Assembly: GCA_051294375.1 (NCBI GenBank) | Contig: CM119266.1 | Coordinates: 15,403,859-15,467,858, forward strand | Direction: 5' to 3' | Length of the DNA: 64,000 nucleotides | DNA from: Paraspadella gotoi | Taxonomy: Eukaryota > Chaetognatha | Part shown: positions 38,301 through 51,700 of the stretch, in pieces | Layout: every line of letters starts with the position of its first letter | How positions within the stretch are numbered: the first letter of the stretch is position 1 | Notes under the pieces: model-generated | Seen by the model: the letters and a program-made list of their open reading frames with translations, nothing else | Told to the model about the DNA's origin: nothing | The model's database searches: none | Translations under genes and position numbers: made by a program

Positions 38301-39752
38301 CGTCTTATACAGCTTCGAATAAAAAAATATCGCTGTATTTTAGTTATTGATCCTCATTTAAAAAAAATTGTTATTTTTTTTGGTATAAACTAAATTCTAG
38401 CAATCTAATAAACACTGTTATGAAGCTAATTTTATAATGTTACTACAATATGCAAATAAGATGAAAAACTAATTTGATCACGAAATTTAAATTTCTTGTT
38501 GCTTCTCCAATTTTATGACGGACAATAATTTAAACTAAACCTATTTTCACTACCTATCCATTCGTAGGTGAACTTCATCGGTAAAGAATCACCTCATCCC
38601 TCTTCGGACAAGAAGAAAAAGACTCTCGCCTTCTCGCGCAAGTTTCCCTTCATGAAGAGCAAAGAGCAGCTGATGAGCGAGGAGGCCGAAGTCGCCGCCG
38701 CAGAACCGCAGCATCATTTGCAGCAGCAACCGCCGCCGGAGGAGCAAATCGACTCGTACGAGGCAGTCATTCAGGAGGACATCGATTACGCGCGGCCCGT
38801 CGTCGTCCTCGGCGTCATGAAGGTCCGTGCTTGCTCTTGACGTCGTTATTGTTCGTTAAAGGGATAAGGGGGGATTATTTTGGGGGAGAGAACGTTCGCA
38901 AAAAGTACGTGTTGTATTTTAAAAATGAACTGAAGGATTTCGAGACAAAACAGATTACAGAAAAACCAAAGACGAATCTTTTTTCGCGCACATATTTTTG
39001 TTTATTCTTTACCTTAATCATTGAAGAAACTCCTATCTTAACTATGTAACTATTTCTTAAACCTAAAAATTAATTTAATTTCTAAATTGGGCTTTTCACT
39101 ACTAACTGCTATTTTAACTGCAATTAACTGCTATCAAAGATCTAACATCTTCCCTTTTCCTTCTCTAGTTTTAATCCCCACCCTCTCTTTCCTCAACCCC
39201 CCTTCCCAGGACCGCATCAACGACGATCTCATCGCCGAGGACCCCGACCGGTTCGGGTCCTGCGTTCCTCACACGACGCGGCCGCGACGGGACTACGAGA
39301 TCGACGGTCGCGACTATCACTTCGTCGATTCTCGGGCGCGAATGGAGACGGACATCCAGAACCACCTCTTCATCGAGGCCGGCCAGTACAACGACAACCT
39401 CTACGGGACCTCGGTCGTCTCGGTGCGCGAGGTGGCCGAGGCCGGCAAGCACTGCGTGCTCGACGTCAGCGCCAACGCCATCAAGCGGCTCCAGGCGGCC
39501 GACCTCCACCCCATCTCCGTCCTCATCAAGCCCGCCTCCGTCGACGCCATCATGGACATGAACAAACGCGTGACGGAGGAACAGGCGCTGAAGACGCTCG
39601 AACGGACGCTCAAGACGGAGCGTGAGTTCGGCGCCGCCTTCACCGCCGTCGTCGTCGGCGAGACGCTGGCGGAGATCTACGAGCGAGTCAAGGAGGTCAT
39701 CAGGAGGGAGAGCGGCTCCACCATCTGGGTCCCGGTGAGGGATCCCGTTTGA
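35338..39752 (+). CDS. dlg: Discs-large-type MAGUK scaffold (PDZ3-SH3-GuK)
   Basis: Coding exons: 35371-36156, 36310-36438, 37113-37343, 38568-38822 and 39210-39752. All junctions are phase 0, giving 647 residues. The first exon has an acceptor at 35337/35338 and 33 bases of leader; TGA at 35362-35364 is in frame just before ATG 35371. Residues 1-190 are Ser/Pro/Ala-rich linker. PDZ3 starts near 191 (carboxylate loop [11 protein letters not shown]) and is followed by [21 protein letters not shown]3 is about 306-382 ([27 protein letters not shown]), then an acidic/Gln-rich hook, then a guanylate-kinase-like domain from about 458. Known for Dlg: septate-junction and synapse scaffolding, polarity and tumour suppression at the inner membrane. 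L27, PDZ1 and PDZ2 are not visible. A donor-like CCG|GTGAGG at 39735 could replace the end RDPV with the usual family C-terminus. Confidence 0.93.
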
Positions 39753-39939
39753 GGACGTTTTGGAGAGTCCGGCTCGCCATGGGGGAACGATGGACCCCCT
39801 TTTTGATTCAAAACCATAAATTTTTCTCGCAGTGATAAGAAGTAATCGACTCGTTGATTTTTCCCGCGTCGTCCGCTAATGATAAAAAAAAACAAAAAAA
39901 CCCGTTGATCAAAAAGCAAAATGAACGCGTATGAAAAAT

Positions 39940-39945
39940 AATAAA
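39940..39945 (+). terminator. Candidate polyadenylation signal of the MAGUK gene
   Basis: AATAAA lies 188 bases after the stop codon and is the first canonical hexamer I see downstream. Confidence 0.5.
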
Positions 39946-40549
39946 TCTTGTAAACTCACTTCTGTGGTTTGCCCTCTTCCCGGGAACCCAAAGTCATAAT
40001 CTCCGCTTCCAGATTCGACAAATGTGTTTCGTTCTCTTCTACGGTTTTGATTTTTTTTTTTTCATTTTTTCCCTCCTCCCATTCCCCAACTGTTTTTCCG
40101 TCACTTATATCGTTCTCCCTCTTTTTCTTTTCTTATGGTATTACTGTTAAATAAGATTAATTTATTGTGTTTTCTTTTCTCCAGTTTATATCCTTTTTAT
40201 CATTTTTCACTACGTAATTGTACGTACTAGAGTCATTTAAAAAAAAACGAAACAAACGTAGCGAAAGTCACCATCGTCCTTTTTCTTTTAATATAATCAC
40301 CGCCGATTAAATCGAAATTAACGTAGATTTTACCAGATTTCGTTTTTCCGTCGGTAAATATCGGTCTTTTTCGTTTTCATCGAACCAAATCTAAGTCAAC
40401 ATTGATCGGGGAAGCGCGATGCTTGTTATGTGAAAACGACCTGAATCTGTGGATTCACCGTTTGTTATTTTGAGTCTTCAACTGGTCCTGATATTAAAAA
40501 AAACACGCACTCTGTATACTGGGGGAAAACTGCATGCCTTACCTGTTAA

Positions 40550-40720
<171 letters not shown>

Positions 40721-40729
40721 ACCGTTAGC

Positions 40730-41960
40730 GCCATCTACAAAAAAAAGTCCATGTACAAAAATTATCAGTTTGACGCATATGCGATACAATCATAGATTGG
40801 TTGATTCGTCCGTTCATTCCTTGTATAGATTAGTATATAGTGCGTGAATTTTAAATTAGTTCCCGTTGTATATGGAAATCTATTTATTGAAAAACGATAA
40901 ATTAAAAAAAAATCATGTTTGGGTCTACACGAAATATTGAACCATGAACGTACAATCAATCGTAAGTTATTCTTTAAGAATCATTCTCAAGATTTCTTCT
41001 TTGAGTTTTTTAACGAGCAGCCACGCTCCAATCATGCGCGCATTTTGAACCATAATTTGCAAATATTCACAGACGTCAATGGATGCGCGTTCAATACGCA
41101 TCATTAAAACGCAATTTATTTTCTTGAACATCACATTGTTTAATAATTTTTTCGTTCGCAGCGTCGTTTCTTTATCAGTGGCACTTATTAAAAAAAAATC
41201 ATTTTTTTACCATTAACTCACTAAATTCAAAAGAAAAGATTTTGTGATTTTTCTTTCTGGTTCTCACGCTCAGTCTGGCGAAGACAATGAAAAGGCAAAC
41301 ACGATGACGAGAGTTTGGAATCATGTTTTGTTGTAATAGAAATAATATCATATATTCTTTTAATGTATTTTTTATTTAAGAATTGAATTTGCTTTGCATA
41401 CTCCCGTGATTCTAAGCTCGTCAGTCATCTTGTCTGTCGATAACTATGCTGTGATGATGATAAATTGATAACTTTTTTCAATGATTAACCCAGTCGATCT
41501 TTTTAACATTCATGACGAATTAAATCTGAAGGCTTTATGATAATATCGAATGACGTATTCAAGAATGACAGACGGTGAGAAGGATGTATGGATTTTCAAC
41601 TAATGTTTGGGTTTTTACTTGTGTAATATATACTTTGGTGACTTAAACAAATCTTTCGTAGTTGTAGTATCTCTTCGTCCAGATTATCATTGATGGCTTT
41701 TTTTGTTAAATAAAAAAATGGATTATTCTGTGTAACATAAACCTTTACTACTCATCATTCTGTTATAAATAAACTGTTACGAAATACAAAAAAAAAACCG
41801 GACCTTTTTTCGGATTAAAAAAGGCAACGACTCATTGATTTTTTACCAATAGTTAACTACAAACTACCGCAATCTACTTTTCATTTTATTGCCAAAACTT
41901 TTTCTCGAAGATTTTTCGCTCGCCACTGTTTTCGTTTCTTTCAAATTCCCGGAAAAAAAA
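40730..41960. other. Intergenic, convergent genes
   Basis: AT-rich DNA between the 3' ends of the MAGUK (+) and cytochrome b561 (-) genes; no exon recognised. It should hold the 3'UTR of the cytochrome b561 gene. Confidence 0.6.
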
Positions 41961-41969
41961 ACAATTGGT

Positions 41970-43855
41970 TCACATTCGGTAAGTGACGTCTTCCTCGTGA
42001 GTGTCGATGCGCATCACGCTCTCGGACGGCTCCGTGTCCGGAGGCCGCTTCCACGCCTCCCTTGTAGTGACGAAGACGACGACGACGGCGAAGACGACGA
42101 GGACGATGCCGAAGAAGTTCACAATGTAGGCTGCGGGAGGCAATAGATGAGCGTGGTTTTCTCTGTCTCTCTCTCTTTGTCTCTCTCTCTCTATCCCATA
42201 GCTCTTTTGTTCTATTTTTCTCTTGCAGTTTTCCTGATTTACCTTCAGGTGGCCTCTTTGAGTAGGAACTGCCGAGACTGAACATCCCCTTTTCTAGGAT
42301 GCCAGTGAGCGCGGTCCCGATGCCGAGAGTGAAAATAGTCACACCGAAATATGTGTGAAGTGACAAGTAGGAACTTCGCAGCCATTCAGAGCGCCCTGTT
42401 AAATAAGGGTCGGATCGATACTTTTAGTTTAATAGTCTTCATGAGTAATACAAATATTTTATAAATTTACCATGACATCAAAACTTAATAGTGTCCGACC
42501 TGGAAGCAAAAAGATAAAAAACCCGCAGAGAAGTTGAAGGGAAAATAGAGCGACAGTCAAGATGCCCAGCCAAGAGTGCAGGCTGAAATAGTGACAAAAA
42601 ATATTCATGTGTTTTAACATTATAAAAAGTAACATTGTTCCGTAAAACATGAAGTTTCAATTATGTATAGTTGTATACGTGAAAATACCAAGCAAGAGCA
42701 GCCCAAAACAACGTCAGGAGTGAGGCGACTTACGATCGGTCTCCTGGCATTCCTCTCTAAACCTTCCTCTCTCCTTTTCCTTCGCGCCGGTCAATCTAGG
42801 GCAAGGTGACCGTTGGGATTGACCGGCGCGAAGGAAAAGAAGAGAGGAAGAGAGGGTTACGATCTTCAGTCGCCTCGTTCAACAAGTTTTGCCAAGTGTC
42901 TTTAACCATATATGTTAGGTTATGTTATAACATTGTTTTACCTATACAAGTTTGGAATGGGTGTTGCTGGAAGGTTGTGTGAATCGAAAACGGCCTAGGA
43001 ATCAAATGTATATTATATAAGTTATTCTGTTTCCTAAGTTTATTATTATTATTTTTATTGATTTAGAACACCTTGAGGGAAACGCCGACCAAAATAATGA
43101 CCAGTGCCTGTATCGCCGCATGGATGACTTTTACAGCAAACTTGGGCAAAAAGAAGAGAGCCCGGTAGACGATCATGGCTGTAATTGAGGAAAAAACTTG
43201 CACTGAACGCGGTATAAACTAGTAAGACGAATTTGAATTTTAAGCTGAGGCTACTTTTCTGGAAATCTCTTAAATGGCAAATTGTGAATTCATCGTTAAT
43301 TTTCCTACGCTCGGTGAGATGAAAGAGCTATCCTCCTTGGCATCCTATGTCCTGCTTTGCCCTACCTCCCACCTTGAGCAAAGAGGTAAATGAATCCCAC
43401 TGTCATGAGTATCGGGTGCCAGTTGAACTCGTGCTTGAGATCCTCAGTCCACGCCACGCCACCGCGGTAATCGATGAACCATATGAAGCAAAGCGCTATT
43501 ACCCCGGCCCCGAGGAGCTGTGGTCGGGGATGGCGAGAGGATTTTGAGAATTCTTGCGGATTTTACGATACGAGATTTGAAAAGGATATTGATATTTAAA
43601 CATTTAAATAACAACCACAGTGTTTTAGTGAGAAAAATTGAATTTGATAAATGAACATCGTACAACCAAAATTTACATTAGATTAAAACGTAAAACAAAA
43701 CAAGATTCTCAATCCTAACAGCACAAACAAAGGATTTGAAGCTGAAATTAATTCATTTTATTTTATTGTACTTTTATTTAACTTACCTGGATAAGAAGGA
43801 GGAATCCTCCGAATGTGAGCCATTCAAGCAATGACCAATTCGTTTTAGGATTCAT
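41970..43855 (-). CDS. Cytochrome b561, transmembrane ascorbate-dependent reductase
   Basis: Seven coding exons in transcript order: 43855-43787, 43517-43373, 43178-43072, 42994-42942, 42582-42500, 42395-42243 and 42130-41970 (stop TGA). Phases agree throughout and give 256 residues, the usual length for the family. The four heme-ligand histidines are all present: H57 (FNWHP), H91 (KVIHAAIQ), H127 (YSLHSWLG) and H166 (SLHTYFG). About six membrane helices are visible. Known for the family: two b hemes carry electrons from cytosolic ascorbate across a vesicle or plasma membrane to monodehydroascorbate or ferric iron. The start ATG gives MNPKTNWSLLEWLTFGG. The 53-base fourth exon is short but fits exactly in phase. 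The C-terminal tail is acidic and presumably cytosolic. The target membrane cannot be told from sequence. Confidence 0.95.
42722..42876. mobile_element. Foldback (MITE-like) element in a cytochrome b561 intron
   Basis: GAGGCGACT at 42722-42730 is the reverse complement of AGTCGCCTC at 42868-42876. Inside, CCTTTTCCTTCGCGCCGG..TCAATC pairs with GATTGACCGGCGCGAAGG.. at about 42818-42840, leaving a loop of only about 22 bases. The GC-rich near-perfect hairpin stands out in an AT-rich intron and is in neither flanking exon. Consistent with a short non-autonomous foldback transposon; no target-site duplication was confirmed. Confidence 0.65.
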
Positions 43856-43869
43856 TTTTTTGCTCGTTC

Positions 43870-44650
43870 AATGCTCTCGCAGTTCTGAGTTCTAAAAGAA
43901 AAATATTTAATTTTATTTTAGAAAAAAACTTTCGAAACTGAAAAACTCGCTTCACGATAACTGAAAAAGTGAATCATTAAAAACATCGACGTCTGAAATC
44001 GAAGCCAATTTCTCTCGTTATTTTGTTGACATAAATCCGCCCTTTCTTGATAACCAGGTTTTAAATTGGAGGTCGAACTAATCAAATAATCATTAAATCA
44101 CATATCAGTGAGAGAGAAAGAACTCAAAATGTAACTAACCATGTAAATAATCAGATTCCTATTCTGATTCTTTTTTGCTATGACCTGTCTTTGGGATGAA
44201 GTTCAAAGTAATACAATTTCAGTGATAACATTTTAATCAGTTCATGAAGAAAAAAGAAATTGTAGAAAACTTTAAATGAGACAAATTAAAAAAAATTTCT
44301 CATTTATTTTTTATTCATGCTTATTTTTTGCTAGCTATTTGGGCTAACAAAAATAGTGGTGCTCAGTTAAATTGTGAAGTGAGAAGATTGGCAGTAACGT
44401 TTCAACTTTTTATGACGAAAATAAAAATTTTATATCAAAGCTGAAGAATGAAGATTCATAGTGGTATCAGAGATAAGCAAGCAGTTAAAGCGATCAAAAC
44501 TGTAAATTATAAAGAAGACTGGTGAATATATATAACATTTTAGGTTAACGATTGGACCTTTTGTCTTCAACTAACGTTTTTATAACTGCATTGTTTAACG
44601 ACGTCATTTTTAACAATCCTCGATGCAAATTCCTTTTGCAAGAAATCGAG
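43870..44650. other. Intergenic between cytochrome b561 and stomatin
   Basis: AT-rich; should include the cytochrome b561 5' region and the stomatin 3'UTR. No distinct motif is called. Confidence 0.5.
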
Positions 44651-44657
44651 CCTCTCC

Positions 44658-46261
44658 CTATCCACATGACGTTATTTCATTCCAGCCCTGTTTTTCCTCC
44701 TCTTCCACCATCCCTTCCCCCAACTTCTCCCCCTTGAATGACCCCAGAATCTCCACCGGAAGAGGAAAGACGATGGTTGAATTCTTTCTGGACGAAATCT
44801 GCGAGAGAGTCTGCAAGTAGCGAAGCTGCAACGCCGCCGCATTGGCGTCAATGACTTCGGCGGCCTGCTGAAGGGCGCGGGAGGCGCGCTGTTCGCCCTC
44901 GGCCGCAATGACCTTGGCTCGAGCCTCGCGCGCCGCCTCCGCCTCCGCCGCCATGGCACGCTGCAGCTGCGCCGGAAGCCTCACGTCCTTGACCTCCACC
45001 CGTTCCACCTGCCATGGGAAAGAATCGAGCACATTCGTCGCAAATGAATAACTTTTAAAAATACGGCATTTTCTTTTCATTTTTTGAAAAATTTCTTAGA
45101 AGATTAAATTATTGCACCACATAATTGCTCCTGCCGAAAGATATTACGTAGAATTATTCCGATTTTAATTCTGTTAATAAAGATATAAGCGGATCACTAA
45201 TTTTGTACCTTGACTCCCCAAGGGTCTGTCGCCAGGTCGAGACTCTCTTGCATGTTATGCGAAATGGTGTCGCGGTCCGACAGAACTTCCTCCAGCTTCT
45301 TGGTGCCCAGGACGGTTCTTGCACACGGAATATTTAATTTTATAAATTATTAGTATTGCTTTATCATCCGTGGTATCAACAAGAAAACTTACCTCAGCGT
45401 GGTAGCTGCCAATAGCCTCGTGGACCGAGGTGCGTCCACGACGTTGGTGACGCTCATCGTCGGGTTGAAGATACTCCAGTAGACGACGGCGTCGACGGCG
45501 ACCGTCACCGAGTCTTTCGTCAAAATCTCTTGCTGCGGAACGTCGAAAGTCACCTGGAGACGACAAGACGGTTAAAGTGTCGGGATGAACGAGGATGAGT
45601 AAAGTAATGATTATTTTGATGGTCCATCGAGTCCAATTAAAAATAATCAACTGACAAACAACACACCGTTCTGAGATCGACGCTGATAAAGTCGTCGACG
45701 CAAGGAAGAACAAAGAAGATTCCGGGTCCCTTGGCACGACCGCCTTTGAGTCGACCCAGTCTGCCAAAAATAAATCTGAACAGTGAACAAACTGAACATA
45801 GCTTTTCTATTCACGACTACAAGCGATCTTTAGTAGACCCTCATCGCCCTCACCCGTTGGCATGTAAGGTAGCGGGATCGCCAGATTTCTTTACTTCTAC
45901 AATCTACACCCTCCAAAGCCCTACCATTCCCCATTCCGAATCAAACCTTCCCTCTCTCCGAACCCCTCTCTTCATCCCTGCGGTCTCGCCCCCAAAAAAA
46001 CCTGAAGATGACGGCGCGTTCGTACTCTTGAACGACTTGGAGAGAAAAGCAAAGGGAGAGTGGGAAGAGTGCGACGACGAAGAGGAAGGAAACGATCGTC
46101 AGCGTCCATCCGAAGCACCCGATCTCGGCGCCGAGTCCAGCGTCATTCCCGCCGCTGTGGTCTCCTGACGCAGCGTCATCGGAACAGCCTCGCGCGCGAC
46201 GCTGGTCGGGACTCCATCCGTTCGGGATCATACTCTCCGCCGAAACGGATTTACTCGTCAT
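44658..46261 (-). CDS. Stomatin (SPFH/band 7 membrane protein)
   Basis: Coding exons in transcript order: 46261-46002, 45760-45667, 45553-45393, 45317-45209 and 45008-44658. Phases agree and give 324 residues. A hydrophilic N-terminus (1-45) is followed by one hydrophobic segment at about 51-72 with a central proline (P67), the stomatin intramembrane hairpin. Then comes the band 7 core: [77 protein letters not shown], and the oligomerisation helix [20 protein letters not shown]. It ends with [10 protein letters not shown] and [14 protein letters not shown]. Known for the family: cholesterol-binding oligomers on the cytosolic side of the plasma membrane that tune ion channels (MEC-2 and stomatin). 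ATG 46261 opens the frame; M11 is an alternative. Very secure family call. Confidence 0.95.
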
Positions 46262-46427
46262 GCAGTTTTGGGTTTTATTAGGGAGATTTGGGGGTTTTCG
46301 TTGTTGTATCTAATTAGGTTTTTTAAAAAAAACGAGATTTGTACTGTTCGTTGTCCGGCTTTTTCTTAATTTCTTTTCGATATTGTTGGGAGAGTAACGG
46401 AATTTAAATTGCGCCGTCATGAGCGGA

Positions 46428-46558
<131 letters not shown>

Positions 46559-47240
46559 TGTTTTTCTTGACATGAAATCGGGGAAAAAATCATCGCCCGG
46601 CAAAGAGAAAGGATGAACGTGGCTTTTAAAGGAAAGGCAAAGGGGAAGGGGGTATAAGGGAGGCGGTCGTTGGTTTTCGAGGAATTAATTAATTAATTTG
46701 CCGAAATCCTAATAAAACAATTAGTTTTAGGAATTTATTAGAAAAGGGTTTCTGTTTGCTATCAATTCGAATTCCTAAATGGTAGCCTGTCCCATGTAAG
46801 AGCCTTTATTCCCCTGCTTCAGATTCCATGCTGGGTCCCGGCGACTTTAAAATCCTTGATTTGATTGATCGATCAATCTCGATACTGCGACTTTTTATTT
46901 AAGTTGCTGCGGTGTTGCGTATTAGTAGTTGACTTAATTTTATTTTTCGCTTGGCTACGTATTTACATTCTAAATTAATGCTGTTTAACCCAAAAAATTT
47001 TTTTTTTACATTTTATTCTTACAGTACAAGAATTGACGAATTTACATACGCGAACAAAGGACGACAAAATTTGAACGGTTGGCTCTTTGAACATTCTACA
47101 TCTAGCATATTGAAAACGTGTAATGAAAATTGAAAACTAGACGAAGACACATGAATAATGTTATTAATAATAATATGGTCGCGGCGCCGATGCGAATGAC
47201 TTTAGTGGCCTAGGATGATGTTGCGGCGACGCAGTAATAT

Positions 47241-47950
47241 TCAGTTGAAATAAAAATTATACTTGACGAGAACGAAGACGAAAAAATAGAATTGCAGAAA
47301 AGAGACTGGGGACGACAGCGTCAAACTATGGGCAGAAGAAGATTCGTCCGTTTCGTCGTCATCATCGTCTAGTCTTTTGTTCGGAATGATTCGGTCTCTC
47401 CCTTCGCACTTAGTCCACTGCGAGGACACCTGGTGACGGAATCCGGAAGTTTTTTAAAGTTTTTTTTTATTGAAAACGATTTTAAATATATTATAAATCT
47501 TAATATGTATAAATCAAAGAAAACAAAATTTTTACAATAATCTCTAGATAAAGTTATAAACTGGCTTCACCGTCAAAGGACCATCGATGACTTCTTTAAG
47601 CTGATTGCTGTAAACCCAGTAGTAACGTCCTTGGATAAAATATATGTTGTCGTCCGTCCCTGAGATGAATGAAAGTAATTTGTTTCAAGAAATGAACGAA
47701 AGAAATTTCTGTAGTACTCACCCTGTAGTACCGCGTCGAGCGGAAACGCCGGCACGCCTCTCCACTCCGCGACCGATTTGGGATAACCGTAGAACATTTT
47801 CCCGCGCACCTCGTCGAACTTCCAGTAGCTTTTTTCTGCCAAAGTCATTTAAAAAATTCGACAGAATAAAATTTTGAATTATGAAATATTGAATATACTG
47901 TTTTCTATACATTGTATGTAAAACATACTAAATATTATTATTATTCCCCC

Positions 47951-47998
<48 letters not shown>

Positions 47999-48670
47999 TC
48001 TCTTCTCTCTCTCTCTCTGCTCTCTCTCTCCTCTCTCTCTCTCAGCCACTTTTTCCGATGCAGATGACACACATGAAATTAGCATCATTAAAATCCTCCT
48101 TTTTTTTGACAAAAGTCACTTTTCTGAACTCATTAGTACAACAAAATTAAAACGACCGTGTTACTTTAACATCATTATCGATTGCACCCCAAAAAAAGTA
48201 TTAACTGTATATATTTTTGCGTAGAAAGCCAGTAAGATCCCCACTGGAGGCTCAAATTCAAGCGCGGTATGATTTCGAACTTACTTCGCGCCTCCGCGTG
48301 GGACTGGGATTAACCCAGTTCACAAGTAAACTACTAAGTCGATGATGAAGGTCACCTACCTCCTGAACGTAAAACCGTGAGGAGAAGTGAAATCTGAGGC
48401 ATTGACCCAAGTTGTTTTTCGTGTATTACCGAAATTTATTAAAGGCCTTTTAAGGCCTAATAAATTGTGTCTATGCCTTGACTGCCGTTGAAACTTCTGT
48501 TTTTTTTTTTCTCATCTGGGTCCTTCTCAGTTAACATTTAATTATGAAGGTCCCTCACTTTCTCCAAAGTTTATGACGAAACTAGACATCCTTCAGAGAC
48601 AGTTTTTTTTTCAGGTTTCTTGAGGCCTTGCTAAAATCAAATGTTATAAAAAAGTGGAACCAAAATAGCT

Positions 48671-48742
<72 letters not shown>

Positions 48743-51700
48743 TCTCTCTCTCACGGTCAAAGAAGTAGGTGTGTGTCTTGAACTGCCACACGAAGGCCGC
48801 GTCGATTTTCTCGAGTTGCGGTGGGAGGCCGAGGACGGTGAGACGGAGAGGCCCGCGGACGAGGGCCACGCCATCGAACTCGTAGAAATACTGACCTGGA
48901 GATATGGCATTGTTATAAGAACATAAAAATAAACAAACCAACAAACTTGACACGTGAATTATTTAACTAAGCCAATAAATCTCCCTCTTACTAAAGAATT
49001 ATCATAGTAAGGCGAATATATTGTAATAAAACTAAAATAGAAAGAGCGTAAATACTGAAATATACCCTTGAAGAACATGAGATTTCCGTTAGGCTTTTCG
49101 TAAACGGCGTCCACGGACTCCTCCGGGTACTGCGTCCAAAACGTCGCCAGTTTGAACGGACCATAAGTCATCGTCTCTTTTTGAACTCTCCAAAAGTATT
49201 TTCCTGTGAATATTAACGCGAATGGCGATGTTCCATTTGAATTTTTTTTATTAAAACATTAACTTACCCTTGAAAAAGAAGACTTCCCAAAACCTGACGA
49301 CGGAGGCGGCGTCGAAATTCGTGTCGCAGGTTTCAGGGACGTCGTCGTCCGGTGGCGTTGGTGTCGTCCATGTCGTTGGCGTCGTCTTTCTCGTCGTCGT
49401 TTTGGTGTGTCGTTGATCGAAGATTGAGTTGCCGTCTTCCGTATCACCTGAATTGGAAAAAGAACTTGTCGATTCCTGACCATAGAACAACAGTTGTCGA
49501 CGGTTTCCACTCACCATATCGTTTTTGTATCCCGTTAATATCGTCCGAATCTAATTTAAGATCTTCCTTGTAGCCCTAAATGTTGTTTTTGGAAAACCAG
49601 TAGAAATAATTTTTTTTAAAATTCAATATAATTTTAAATATTTTGTAGGATGCCAATTTTATTTATGTACCTTGTAATACGGCGTCATTATTGCTTCGGC
49701 AACAGGGGAATGACCAAGACCGAGAGAATGACCGATTTCGTGAACGGCGACGGTGAAGAATTCGTAACCTGAGAAATAAAATATATAGTATACGTATTTA
49801 AAATATTTACAATAATATGCCTTTAAGTCGTTCGACTTACGAGTAAAATATTTTTTGTGCGACGAAAATAAAGAAAATAAGACGACGAACGCCGAAATAA
49901 CATCCATTTTATGGCTCGACTTTTTTTTATTTCGAGCTGCTCTTTTATAATTTTATAATATTCCGCGCCCCTTGCTTTTATTTGATTTACGTGACCATCA
50001 ATTCTACGGACGAAACGACGAAGTAGAAACAAAAAAAAATTATCTTTTTTTTATTTCATCCTTTTATTTCTCTGGAAATCCCGGTGATCGAACTTTATGA
50101 AGGAAAAAGGAGGAAAAGAAAATCGGAGGAAAGGAAAAGAGGAAGAGGAGGAAAGAGAAGAAAAGAAGAGGAGGAGGAAAAGAAGAAAATAAGGTGTAGC
50201 TATCGTCTAGGGTCCAAAAAGTCGAAGGAAGCGTTCAAATTAAATGAATAGTTTTAATACTTTGTCCAGTGGCCATTATCACGAATAGTGAAAAACTATT
50301 TCAAATTTAGAATCTTTGAATTTGACAGTTGTCTTAAAAAACGTCAAGGAAACGAACCATAAATCTTTGACAATCTTTGAAACAATTTTCATCTTCGACA
50401 CAAATGATTTAGATTGACTAGCACTTTCCACGTTTTCTTTCCTGTCGCGTCACGCTTTTTGGCGCGCAAAGACTCACAGTCTCACACTCACTCGCGAAAC
50501 GCGGGAGTAAATAAGAATCACATGTGATGAATTCGCGATTTAGGGGTCATCCGGCCAAACGCTCGACGGTGCGACTGAAAGTTAGACGTTGCCCTTGGCA
50601 ATTTTGTATAAAGTTAGAATTAGACTTATTTAAAAGACTTATTTAAAAGACTTATTTAAAAGACTTATTTAAAAGATTTATACAATAATATAAAAAATCA
50701 AGAATATCACATGCATTATATTAGAACCTATCTTTGTGGTTTGCCACGAGGAAAATTATTAATTCTATACAATGAGAGTAGAAATTTGAATGATCATGAA
50801 TACAGAAATTTGCGAGATGGCATTATAATGATATCAGATATACGATTATTTAAACCAGTTTTAACGGAAAAAATTAGAGGGGGAGAATATTACCACATTA
50901 ACTTTATAGATAAAGGCTTAGACTATATTAATCTTGGTGGAATTTTAAATAGTAAAACCATACAAAACAAAATACCAGTGTATTTTGATTGCAGGGAACC
51001 CCCAATGGTGGGATATGGATATGGTGGGAGCATAGCTGGTTTAATGTTTAATTATAGAAGATGCTTGAAAAATGAGGATGTTAATAATATTGATATGGAT
51101 TTGATGGTCTGTGATTGCGAAAATTCTACATTTAAAGATCCATATCATTATCATATTATCACAGGTAATTTGAATATAATAGAAAATGAAAATTTAAAGA
51201 AAATTTTGAAAAAAGGGCCAAAATGTAGACTGCCTGGAAAGGTGGGTTGGATAAAGGGTATGGATAATATGGCAGACTTCATAGATGTATATGCTGGGGA
51301 TTGGATAGGGAGAGAAAATCAGGCCAATAAAGACACAAAAATAAATATCAATGTTTTAAATGTATGGAAGAAGGAGGTTTTAAATTTAGTTAAAAAACGG
51401 ATAGAATATTGCAAAAATAAAGTTAAAAATACTTTCCCATTAAATGTTGCGGGATCTTTAAAAACTGAACTAAATAGATTACAAGATAAATTTATAATAA
51501 CACCAGCAGACAGGGCTCAAGGCAATATTATTTTTACATGTAAAAAATTCTATTACAAAAGATTAAAAGAAGAATTAATAGACTCACAATCATATAACTT
51601 CACTAATGAAACCGCTGAAAGTATCAATAAAAGAATAGCTAAATTTGGTGAAGATTATGGAATTAAAGTAAAAGACGAAATGAAAGAAATTCCTATTATT

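Noticed and set aside
49659-49907. Apparent start methionine with hydrophobic N-terminus ([11 protein letters not shown]) just upstream of the HEIGH exon
   Set aside because: The hydrophobic part is intron sequence. The exon joins in phase (A|GT) to the upstream catalytic exon 54512-54411, which supplies the missing half of the catalytic domain.
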